Assembly (NCBI RefSeq): GCF_958298935.1
Contig: NC_084938.1
Location: 8,687,501-8,751,500 of the forward strand
From: Phragmites australis
Lineage: Eukaryota > Streptophyta > Magnoliopsida > Poales > Poaceae
Reading direction: 5' to 3'
DNA length: 64,000 nucleotides
Shown here: positions 45,440 to 55,096 of the stretch, piece after piece
How the letters are laid out: each line of letters opens with the position of its first letter
How positions within the stretch are numbered: the stretch's first letter is position 1
The notes under the pieces: generated by a model
What the model saw: only the letters and a program-made list of their open reading frames with translations
What the model was told of the DNA's origin: nothing
Databases searched by the model: none
Translations under genes and position numbers: made by a program

Positions 45440-46357
45440 CATAACCCTAGGAACATGACTTCCCGGGATGACAATCGGGCAAACAATCACCATCGTACCT
45501 CACCGGTCAAAGGTTATCCAATCAATGACTTGTATCAGTTCATCGACAACTGGTGAAGATGCTTGGTGCTTCTGAATAAGCTTCTTATACCCCCATCAAT
45601 TTAATCGGGAAATGTCCCGACATCGATCAAATCAAGACCAATCTTTGATTGCCGTGGAGAAGACTCCCAGGGGCATTGGAACCAAGCAAAACACCATAAA
45701 TTGATTCCTGACCTTCTCTCCAGATCTACGGAACTTAAGCTGGCGGGCAAGGTTCCGCCCCTGGATGATCGAGAAATATGATGGAAGCACAAATTCCGTT
45801 GAGTTTTTCAGATCTATACCACGGTCATGCAAGCAGCTAGTGAGAACAAGAAGGTAATGGCGAATTACCTCCCCACGGCCCTAGAAGGGGCAGCCAGGAC
45901 CGTTGACCAATCTAATGCCAGGGACAATCTACTCGTGGGAGCAGCTCTGCGACGTATTTCGAGCTAACTTCCAGGGTACATATGTTCGTCCCAGCAAGAA
46001 GAACGATCTCCAGCAACACCCGGAACACTATCCTCAAGATTAGTGACTACGATGTCATCCAGGCGTTCACTCATGGGGTCTAGAGCCGGTGCTACGTTGA
46101 AGACATCAGTAGAAAAGAGCTCAAAACTGTTAAGGAGCTCATGCAAATTGTTGATAAGTCTGCCAAGTCCGAGGATGTGTTCCTCTACGCCAAGGAAAAG
46201 ACTCTGGGCATAAAGCGTCCTCAACCCGGGGGCAGTGAGGAGAGTGCAAGAAGAACGTCAAGGGAGGTAAGGGCAAGAAAGCTAAACGTGATGAAGTTTT
46301 TGCAGATCTGCCGGATGTTCGTCACGACTAGCTCTCCGGCCCTTCTCGGAGCAGAAG
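45440..46357 (+). pseudogene. Ty3-gypsy gag remnant
   Basis: Shifting plus frames show the Retrotrans_gag family signature: HWNQAKHHKLIPDLL, STELKLAGKVPPLDDREI, KHKFR, YTTVMQAASENKKVMANYLPTALEGAART, a SWEQLCDVFRANFQGTY-like stretch (frameshifted near 45930-45980), and finally MQIVDKSAKSEDVFLYAKEKTLG (46141-46212). Gag forms the particle shell. There are many frameshifts and stops. The remnant is cut on the right by LTR G at 46358, and on the left it touches LTR3. Confidence 0.65.
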
Positions 46358-47515
46358 TGTAGGACCGAGAATGGTGACTAGAGGGGGTGAATATGTGCCT
46401 TACCAATTTCTTTTGAAACAAATGGCCTTCTTTTATTTTATCACCTAACGCACCTAAAATACAAAAGCAAAAGCAAAACCGAAGAGAATCAAGTTGTTAT
46501 GAAAATGTCTAGAAAAACACATGGCTCTTGTGGGTATATATGAACCTAGGTTCCATTGAAATTCATCACATGAGTCAACTCAACTCAACAAAAGATAGCA
46601 ACTTGAAGGAAGAAGCCTTTGATCCAAAGACAGATCACTGGAAGAAGAGATTCTCCAAGTTGATGATCTAGAGGTAAGAGAATTCAAGACCCACTTATAC
46701 GCATTTGTATGTGAATTTTATGCCTCTAGTAATAAGAAGAACAACCTCCCAAGGTGAAAAAATTTCAGCCTTCAAACTAAAACGAAAATCACAACCAAAA
46801 AGAAAAATCTCGTAACAAAACAAGGGAGCCAATAGAAGGAAACTAGAAGGAGATGAATACAAGCATCGGAGGAAACGTGTACTTCATTTCTTGCAAAGAT
46901 TAGCCCTCTTTTCGATAGATTATAAGGTATTTTCTCACAAAAAACTCTCACCTCTCTCCTTTCCTCTAAAACCTAGCACTCAAGGCCCCAATGGCTAGCT
47001 CAAAACATCCCACACATTCTGACCCCTCTATTTATAGGCCTAGGGAGGTAACTTACCTCTTAAGTTTTCTTGTTTCCAAAATACCCATCTCTTTCAATGG
47101 CCTCCTACCTACCACCGAGGTATTTTGGTCTATTTTTCGCTCTGTCCATTGAATAGACGTAGCTTCTTCATGAGTTAGCTTCACCTCAATGCAAGCTTCG
47201 TGATGATGCCACGTGCACTCCATCCTTCCACGGTTTTGAGGCCAAGCAGCATAACTACCTCGCATGCTTCTCAAAGCGTGACTCATAGCTACTTGCTATC
47301 ACCTCAAGCAAGTATCCCGATGTCGATGCATGTACTTCGTCTTGTGATCTTAACTGCCTACAAGTCTCTCCCGCTCCCGATTCCTCAGACCAGCTTGTCA
47401 CTTGTACCAGCATCCTCTTCGCTTGAGTTTGTCAACACGCCGTCTCCATCCATCTTCACATGCTTTTCTTGGCCTTCATGTGCACAGTTAGGATCACTCT
47501 TAACCCTGCCCAGTC
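46358..47515 (-). repeat. 3' LTR of element G
   Basis: The plus strand starts TGTAGGACCGAGAATGG and carries GACTAGAGGGGGTGAAT, the usual copia LTR-end block. A minus TATA box lies at 47029-47036. The start word is shared with LTR F (TGTAGGATC at 58463). The right edge is approximate. Confidence 0.55.
47029..47036 (-). promoter_or_regulatory. TATA box of LTR G
   Basis: TATAAATA on the minus strand in a GGCCTATAAATAGAGG context, typical of these LTRs. Confidence 0.55.
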
Positions 47516-48997
47516 TCCTTGATCGTCCAACACCAAGCACCCCGCTTGGCTCCGGTCATCCCGCCATCGACCACCAAGTTGCATGCATCACCTACCGGTG
47601 TAGCTGGTGCAGGCTCGAAAACAGCTGAAGTAGAAGTAGATGCTACAGGACCCTTTACCGGTGTAGAAGAAGTAGGAGCCAACTTGGGAGCAGGTGTGAC
47701 GAAAGGAAGTAGTGGATCATCCTCATCCTCACTGAGAACTGGAAGGTCGCTATCTACAAAGATGCTTTCACTCATCTCCTGATCACCTGCACACTCAGGA
47801 ATAGGGCTAGCATAAGGGGTTGATTCATCAAAGGTCACATCACAGGACTCCATGATGTTGTTAGTGTCAAGATTAAAGACTCTATAAGAATGACCATGGA
47901 GAGAATAACCCAAGAAAATTCATCGGAAAAATACGACTCGAACTTATCAAGATGCCACACTTTAGGATAAAGCGTCGATAGCCAAAAACTCTAAAATGAG
48001 AAATCTTCAACTTCTTCCCAAAGTGCAACTCATAAGATGTCAAATTCAAAATTGAGTGCAAGAAAATCCAATTGGAAGTATAGCAAGCTGTGCTAATAGC
48101 CTATGCCCAAAACTTCCTAGGAAGTCCTATGCTCATCAAGCATCATCATAGTCATCTCCACCAAAGTGCAATTTTTCTCTCAACTACGCCATTCTGTTGA
48201 GGAACACGGGGGTAAAAAATTGATGCTCAATGGTATGTTCAAGATAGAAAGCATTAAAGAGATAGTTCTTGACTAGGTGCCATTATCACTGTGAATTGCT
48301 TTCAATGCACTAGTGAGTTTCTTGAACAATCACAAAGCTAAGCTCCAAAAGTGTGACAACACTTAATCCTTGCTCACAAAAAGAAGACTAAAGAGTAGCG
48401 AGAGAAATCATCAACAATGACAAGTACATACCACTTCCAACCCATCGAACAAACCCGGGAAGGACCAATAGTGTCCATATGGAGAAGTTCTCCTAGTCGT
48501 TCAGTCATCACCAGGTTGACTAATGGGTGGGAGACGACAACCATCTTGCCATGCTGACAAAGAGTACAAACTAGGTTCTTCTCAAACTTAAGCTTGGGCA
48601 ATCCTCAGATCAAGCCTAAGGCACTCAAACGAGTAAGCAAATCAAAGCTCATGTGCTCTAGTCTCTTATGCCATATCCAAAGCTCAGAAAAAGGTTGAGC
48701 AATCAAACAATGAGAAGAACCAATAGACTCAAAGAAATCAGCTCTAAAACCTCTCCCAACTCTGGAAATCTGACAAATCAAAGCATTCGAAGAATCAAGA
48801 ACTCGAGAAGTATCGTGTTTGAAACGAACTTCCAAGTCCTTATCCAACAACTGAGATACATAAAGTAAATTGTATTCCAGATGCTCTACCAAAGCAACAT
48901 CTTTGAGAGTGAAACTCTCATTCACCTTTACCATACCTTTAGCTTTCACCCTTCCTTTTTGATCATCCCCGAAAGTGATGTACTCGTGTTGTTTCAT
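47516..48997 (-). pseudogene. Copia pol remnant of G: gag-pre-integrase and integrase
   Basis: At 48997-48605 the gag-pre-integrase domain is readable, with LKDVALVEHLEYNLLYVSQL and the closing WHKRLEHMSFDLLTRL. At 48601-48374 the integrase zinc-binding CTLCQHGK and the start of the catalytic core HMDTIGPS...LVIVDDFSRYSLVFFL (the first Asp of DDE) are visible. Between 48374 and 47914 the core decays, with scattered stops. At 47913-47516 comes an acidic Ser/Thr/Pro linker that begins GYSLHGHSYRVFNL, the integrase-to-RT joint. Integrase would insert the DNA copy; this copy is inactive and no RT follows. Confidence 0.75.
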
Positions 48998-51195
48998 TGG
49001 GGGAGGTTGGAGAACCCTGATGAATCTCCGGTCATATGGCGTGAATAAGCAAAGTTAATGAGCCACTTGTTCTCCAGGCCTCCTCCTGCCACCTACATCA
49101 AGTAAGAGGAACACGAGTGCTTAGTGGTGGGGTAAGTAAAAAACTTCTTAGGTATCCAACACCGAGTCGCTTGAGGAGAAGTTGTGAAAATAGGTGGAGG
49201 CAAAACAGCTCTAGTACACTAGGGCGAGCACCATAATGAGAAAAATGTGGTCCGCCAAAGCGCTGTGACACAAAGCCTCTCTCACGTGGATCAGAATCAT
49301 ATGAGCCATGGTATATTCCACATCGGGCAACACCTTTAAAGGAGAACGGAAGAACATCAGAAACTCATGAGCGAGAGTGAGAAAAAGGTCATGTATACCA
49401 AAAGTGGGGTGATACATGTCCTGAGTACCCACTCCCACTCACGCTGCTCATCTCTTGTACGGCGAAAGCAAAACCCAACAAGGTAACCCACTCTCCGACA
49501 GTAGGTGCAATGGTAGCATCTCTCAAGAACTCGACTGCCGGTCACTCTAGGCTCCCTCATAGGGGCTCTCATCTTGGCTGTGGAGCTCTCTTGGGTTGTG
49601 ATGTGGCTTTCTTCTTTGTGGGTTGTGGAGTGGGTTTCTTGGTGAGTTGTGGTGTGGTATTGATTTTGGACTTCGCGGCTTCTAGGGTAGTAGATGAGGT
49701 GAAAATAGTCTTACCCACCTCATTGTAAGCCACCCTCTCAAAACCCAAACCCAAGGCTAAACCCGCCTTATCGGCACACATCTTGGACTTGGAAAAAATC
49801 AAATCCATTTTGCTCTTGCCTTCTGAGCACTTCTCCACAAGAGAAAGGAGATACTCATTCTCGGCCATAAGCTTTTAAACCTGCCCTCTAACCCAACTGA
49901 GCTTGTCCATAAGGATTATGAAAGTGGGACAATTTGGTTGCACATCCTTAGAACTCTCGGCACTCTCCAATCTAGACCTTGGATCTTTCATGTGCATAGC
50001 TTTCACATCAACATCCTTTAAGAGCAAAGGGCAATGCTTACAAGCGCCTAAGAGAGTAGGTCTAGCCTTCTCCTCATAGAGCTTCTTCTCGGTAGTCTCA
50101 AGCTAACTGACGACTTGAGCGTGCAAAGCCTGAAGCTCAGCAAGATCACTCATGATCACAAGGAAACTATCACACTTCTCATCATTGACCCTAGACTTAA
50201 GCAACTCAAGCTTAGAAGGTGAACATTCTAGCCTAGACTCGAGTTCCTTAACCTCCCTAACCATCTTCTTGAGCAATCTATCCTAGCTAACAAGAGCATC
50301 ATTCAAGATATCGACTTGAATAGAGAGCTGGTTGTAGGAAGGTGATACCTTGAAAGAGTCAAGCTTGAGGTCACTGTCATTGTCGTCCGCCATGAAGCAA
50401 ATGCCAGTGAAGTTCTTGTTTTTCTTCTTGTTCTTCATGGATGGCTGCTCCTCCTCTGAGCTCTCCTTCTCACTTGAGGAGGTGTCAATGTCGCTGAGCA
50501 CCACCACAAAAACTCAAGATGCCACCTTGGCCACCTTCTTGGCCATTTTGTCATGGTTCTTGAAGAAGGGCTTTTGTTCTTCTTGTGCTTGTCATGGTCG
50601 GGGCCGTGATCTTCCTTCTTATTGAGCCATGGGAAATCTTCCTTGAAGTGAGTGGTGTCATCACACTCAAAACTAGCTCGAGAACCGCCTCTCCTCCAGT
50701 ATCTTCTATTGTTGTAGAAGAAGGTGAAGTTCTTCATTATCAAAGCCAAATCTTCAACATATAATGCATCCACCTACTCCTCTGTGATGGAGACCAAAGA
50801 GGACAAAGCAAATCCGCTAGGTGAAAGGTTAGCACAAGAGAAACTAACTCTAACCTAACTACCACCACTTAGTCCTGAAACCAACACTATGTTTTGAGAG
50901 AAGGGTTTTCCTAGGCCTATTCTAGCTGCCTTGGCTATCTCGATGGATTTGAGCTTGCTGAAGAGTTCATCACAAGTCAATGTGTAATAATTTGATAACT
51001 CTTCAATGCTAAAGATCTTCACTTCCCATATGCTACGGTCAAGAGCATAAAGAAGCTTGATCACCCTCTCATGATCAGAGTAGGATAAAACACCAATGGA
51101 TCTGAGGTTACTAACAATTTCATCAAACCTAGCAAACATAGCATCAAAAAATTCTCCGCGTCTTTGCACAAACATTTGATATTCTTGATATCTCC
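48998..51195 (-). pseudogene. Copia gag remnant of element G
   Basis: From the right: the UBN2 portion (51175-50855) with FFDAMFARFDEIVSNLR, YSDHERVIKLLYALD and TCDELFSKLKSIEIAKA; the knuckle region at 50674-50633 reading SFECDDTTHFKEDF, in which the first and last Cys of the C-x2-C-x4-H-x4-C pattern are Ser and Phe; an acidic segment (50507-50283); a long region rich in Lys, Leu and Ser (about 50280-49870); and the 49868-49569 open frame (Lys/Pro/Gln-rich). Several stops break the frame. A protease is not recognisable. Confidence 0.7.
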
Positions 51196-51199
51196 TTAG

Positions 51200-52274
51200 C
51201 TGAGGTTATTCTGCTTAGTCTTGGATCCAGAGTCTAGATTGCCATCCAAACCAAGTAAATAGCTCCCTGGCCGCTTGCTCCAGTCGCCTACATGCCATAG
51301 TAACCATTTTGCGATGCTCCTGCCAATGTAGTATAGACCACGAATAGAGCTAGTGTGTACAAGTAAAAATAAGATGTAAAGGAGAAACATATTTCCTCTT
51401 GTTAAAGACAATGTCATTCCTGCATAGTCATAGAGACCAACAAAATATGGATGCCGCCAGTAGTATATATCCTTTCAATTTTTCACTAAGACCCCGCAGC
51501 CAATTCCCAAACATGTTTTGGACACTTCGCGGTTAGTAAATATTCGATGCTACCTAAATTATTAGCCGTGCAGAACGTGCGAAACTGCAATAAAAAAAGA
51601 GGTGCTTAATTGTCTCAGATTTTGGCAAAAGTAACACTTCTGATCTCTAAATCATTGTCTTTTGCTTAGGCTATCCTTTGTTAATAGAACATCCTTGTGT
51701 AAATACCAAAGGAAGATTTTAATTTTTAATGGTAGTTTTAATTTCCACATTTGACTATTATGGATTGGTTCATCCTCTTAAACTAGGGCCCTGTATAGAG
51801 AGCTAATTGTGAACCTTTCAGTTTGGTTTAAACTCCATTTGAGCTCATCTCGGTCACCGGATAAAGTGATGTTGGTGAGTCATGCCATCAATTCATTCAA
51901 CGTGACCAATTTCGTGCTAGTTAGGTCCCGCCTAAAAGAAATATTTGTGGGAAATGACTACATCACCTTTGCTACCGAGTCTTGTTTATTTCGATTGATA
52001 TTATAAAGTAAAGGAAATTGATCTCTCAATGGTGAGTTGCCCAACCAAATGTCCTCCTAAAATCTAATTTCAGAACTATCCTTTATGCCGAAAGTACCAT
52101 ATCAGAATAAGATACTTTTAAATTTCATTAATCCAGCCTAGAAGTGCGAGTCACTGGTTTTTCTTCAACTTGCAAAAGTGGTTATGTTCCCATATATTTA
52201 TTTCAAAATAGTTCTCTCCTCCTCCGTCAGTAGCTTGTATAGTCACTTACATAGGAGGGAGGTATTTTGGATAT
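51200..52274 (-). mobile_element. LINE 3' portion (RT C-terminus and zf-RVT domain)
   Basis: The minus strand from about 52250 reads the plant LINE signature: FWEDIWLGNSPLRDQFPLLY, DELKWSLNQTERFTISSLYRALV, then the zf-RVT block PLKIKIFLWYLHKDVLLTKDSLS, CYFCQNL and the closing LWLCRNDIVFNK. The polymerase domain itself lies outside and is missing. Non-LTR elements insert 5'-truncated, which fits. Several stops and frameshifts are present. The right edge meets LTR E at 52275 and the left edge meets element G. Confidence 0.75.
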
Positions 52275-52969
52275 TGTTGGGGGATGGCCTCACATGCCCA
52301 TTTGGATGTAGGGTCGAAGGCCTCTGTGGCAGTGTTTAATGACAAGAGTATGACTTTTGTGGATTTGTGATGTTGTAGGAACCCTTTGGACTTTGTAGGT
52401 ATCTTGCAAACGCTCGACACCACCGGTGCATGTACGGGTGCTGGGATCGGTGAAGCCTGTGTCAAGCCATCGGAAGGTGATCGAAGATCTTCGTTGAGCT
52501 TTCACGTGGGGGAATGACCGAAGGGGTGCCGAAGGTGTCATTGTAGGCGAAGCATTCGACAGGCCTTTGGAAGTCGGTCAAGGACCATCACAAGATGCCA
52601 CGAGGAAGTCGAGTGAAGGTGTGCCAAAGGTGCCATCGGCTATAGACCTTCAGGAGCCCAGACGAAGGGAGGACCGTCGCTGGCAACTGAAGACCGAGAA
52701 GGGCATGATTGTAAATAGGAAACACGAGCTTAGGATAGTACCAAAATACCCATGAATATGCTAGAAATGTGGCAGTTAGAGGCGTATTATTGAACATAGT
52801 GACGGAGAACGGTCGGGTACGGCCTATAAATAGGGCGGCACTGTAATAAAAAGGGAAGGACTTTAATTACAGTGCACAGTTCCCTAGCGTGTGTGTGTTT
52901 TCCACTAAGCCTTTGGATCTCATTCGGGTTCCGAAGGCCCACCACTTTGTTCGATTACGCAAGTTTCCA
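52275..52969 (+). repeat. 5' LTR of element E
   Basis: Begins TGTTGGGGGATGG and ends TTTCCA before the PBS region; 695 bases. TATA at 52825-52832. CGAAGG words repeat throughout, similar in style to the LTR at 59431. The left flank is LINE sequence. Confidence 0.6.
52825..52832 (+). promoter_or_regulatory. TATA box of LTR E
   Basis: TATAAATA in a GGCCTATAAATAGGGC context, about 145 bases from the LTR 3' end. Confidence 0.6.
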
Positions 52970-52971
52970 AT

Positions 52972-52991
52972 AGTTGGCACCATCCGTGGGG
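52972..52991 (+). promoter_or_regulatory. Primer binding region of element E
   Basis: GTTGGCACCATCCGTGGGG resembles the TTGGCGCC...GTGGGG block that follows the 5' LTR in many plant gypsy elements of the Tat/Athila branch. The exact priming tRNA is not assigned. Confidence 0.55.
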
Positions 52992-53088
52992 AACGACACC
53001 TCATGAAGCCATACCACCCAAAAAGAAGACGACGGCCACTAATGAATCAGCGGCACATCAAACACAGCTTTCGGAGGGGGCTGCAGTC

Positions 53089-54340
53089 ATGGCCAACGCT
53101 TTAGCCACGGTGGTTCCAAGCATCACCTCGTCTGAGGCAGCCGAGGAAGTTCAAGAAGAAGAAAATGTTGTGGCTGTGCTGGCCAATGGAGACGGTCGGG
53201 TTCGCGAGAGCAAGTTCATCAGGAAGATGCAGATGCTTCGGTGAGAAGGGTTGAAGAAGGCCTTCGCACTCATTTCGAAGTTTCAACAGCTGCAAGAGAA
53301 AAAACCCCTCGTGTTGAGGAACATGAAACCTTCAAGCATTTTTGAGACTATGAAGATGAAGAAGAAGAAACCTAAGCAGAAAGAGCAACGTGGCTAGAAG
53401 CTGAAGATCTAGAAAGGCAAATTGCACAGAGGAAGTGTATGCGAGAGAGCTTGGCAGCAAGTCGGAAGGTGGCTGAATATCACTGGTGAGCGGTCGAAGC
53501 CAGAAGAACTCTGGAACAAATGCAATAGCAAATCAACATACTGCAGTTAGAGGGCGAAGAGACATGGAACATTATCACCCCTTCATCGTCATTTACAACA
53601 TGGTATGTGCTAGATCTTCGGCATAGGCCACGCTCAAGCGATCCAGACTCATCGCTCTCCACCGGCTTGCAAAGCCAGCCATGCCTTTGGGTTTCAAAAT
53701 GCCGAGGGTTGTGATGTTTGATGGAGAATCACATCCGAGGAAATTCATCATGAGCTTCAAGGCAGCAGTTGAATCTGCTGGTGGAGATGATATAACATGG
53801 GCAAAGGCCTTTGTGTTGGTGTTAAAAGGGATAGCTAGATCCTGGTACTCCGCCTTACCTCCAGGGTTCATCTACTCATGGGACCAGTTGTGCGATACCC
53901 TTTTTTGCAATTTCCAAGGCAATTGGGCCAAGAAAGTCACAGCCGACAACCTCTTTGCAGTAAAAAAACTAACTGGTAGAGTCACTAAAAGAGTACATGT
54001 GCCTCTTTGTACATGTGCGCTGTCAGGCGAAGGGCTTAAGTGAGGACACAATCATCGATGTCGCTATCCAGGGCATAAGAGGAGGGTTACTGGCAGGAAA
54101 GCTGCTATGAAAGGCCGCAGAGTGTCCATGAATTATTCAATAAAATGGAGGAATACACAAGGTCTGAGGTGGACCATCATCAAAGGAAGAGCGAAATGGC
54201 AGCGTCAAAAACATCGAAGTCCTATCCCTCAAACAAGGAAACAAACTTTGGCCCATAGAAAGACAGGCTGAAGCACTCGAAGAAAAGCAAGGCCTTCGGA
54301 TACAACTTGAAGCAAAAATAAGTCAACCACATAGAATCCA
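53089..54340 (+). pseudogene. Ty3-gypsy gag of element E
   Basis: The ATG at 53089 opens MANALATVVPSITSSEAAEE, an acidic coiled head that meets a stop at ~53243. The Retrotrans_gag core is readable at 53681-54000: GFKMPRVVMFDGESHPRKFIMSFKAAVESAG, ITWAKAFVLVLKGIARSWYSALPPG, YSWDQLCDTLFCNFQGNW. It continues in another frame as GLSEDTIIDVAIQGIRGGLLAGKLL. The ARSWY and LPPG residues are the strongest family markers. Stops and at least two frameshifts make it a pseudogene. Confidence 0.75.
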
Positions 54341-54345
54341 GACCT

Positions 54346-54535
54346 GACGGTGTCTTGCATGAGTTCGTCGAAGCCTAAGGTGGGGGAGCCCACGACGGTC
54401 GAAGCAGTAGAGGCCACGAAGGTCGTGGTGGCCGATGTGGATGAGCACCCAGTGATCCAAGCACGTTGTACTATGAGTTGTATGGCGAAGGTGTTGGTCA
54501 TACAACTAAGCAATGTTCGCATGTTGTTGCCATGA
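54346..54535 (+). repeat. RGG/knuckle-like segment of E gag, copy 1
   Basis: Encodes an Arg/Ser/Gly stretch and then YYELYGEGVGHTTKQC; family knuckles have Cys where this has the second Tyr. The segment is duplicated at 54945-55096. Confidence 0.6.
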
Positions 54536-54944
54536 AGAAAAGCCTAGGCAAGCAACTCTTCGATCCGGCCAGGGTAGTGCATCACGACGCACCATACAAG
54601 ACGGGCAGCGCGTGGTAGTTTCAGCAGACCCAGGGTCAAGCACACGTGCTGAACCCTTCGGCATTCACCTCTCAATGGTGATCAATGGCTTTGATGCAGC
54701 CATATGTTCCAGCACCTTCGGCCCCACTGGACCAAACCTATGGTCAGTTGGCGGCTTTTCAAGTAGCGCTCCCACCCCCTCTGCCAAGGTCTGCAATCGA
54801 AGCTCCCATAGAAATCAGCAGATTGGTGAACACAGTAACCCACGATTTAAACATAGTTTTGGCAATTACTAGTGGCTCTAATCAGGAAACAGAGTCTAAG
54901 AGGCAGCGAAAAGAATAAGTGCAAAGGGTTAACCATGTCTGTGT
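54536..54944 (+). other. Spacer between the two knuckle segments of E
   Basis: Encodes a Pro/Ala/Ser-rich stretch in one frame (54685-54918) with no recognised domain; probably the Gag linker region of the element. Confidence 0.35.
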
Positions 54945-55096
54945 AAGCCCAAGGTGGGGGAGCCTGCGGCGGCCGAAGCAGTAGAAGCTGTGGAGGTCGT
55001 GGTGGCTGAGGTGGATGGGTACCCCGTGATCCAAGCATGTTGTACTGTGAGTTGTGTGGTGAATGTGTTGGTCATCAACAAATGGTCCGCAAAATT
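54945..55096 (+). repeat. RGG/knuckle-like segment of E gag, copy 2
   Basis: Shares AGCCCAAGGTGGGGGAGCC, GAAGCAGTAGA, CCAAGCA and TTGTACTNTGAGTTGTNTGG with copy 1, about 600 bases upstream. It is interrupted after CGCAAAATT by element N, and its frame continues at 58162. Confidence 0.6.
55092..55096. repeat. Target duplication of element N, left (AAATT)
   Basis: AAATT before TGTAACACCC, against GAATT at 58162-58166: four of five bases match. Confidence 0.5.

Larger units (their letters stand above)
46358..51195 (-). mobile_element. Element G: copia retrotransposon lacking RT, 5' truncated
   Basis: From left to right: 3' LTR (46358 to ~47515), integrase C-terminal/linker, integrase core, gag-pre-integrase domain, long Gag coil region, knuckle, UBN2 part of Gag, all minus-strand. 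The RT and RNase H that should separate integrase from the 3' LTR in copia order are absent. The 5' LTR and Gag N-terminus are gone at the LINE junction near 51195. Confidence 0.65.

Noticed and set aside
52247..52541. Minus-strand ORFs in the LTR of element E
   Set aside because: They lie wholly or mostly inside LTR sequence and show no domain; shadows of repeat DNA.
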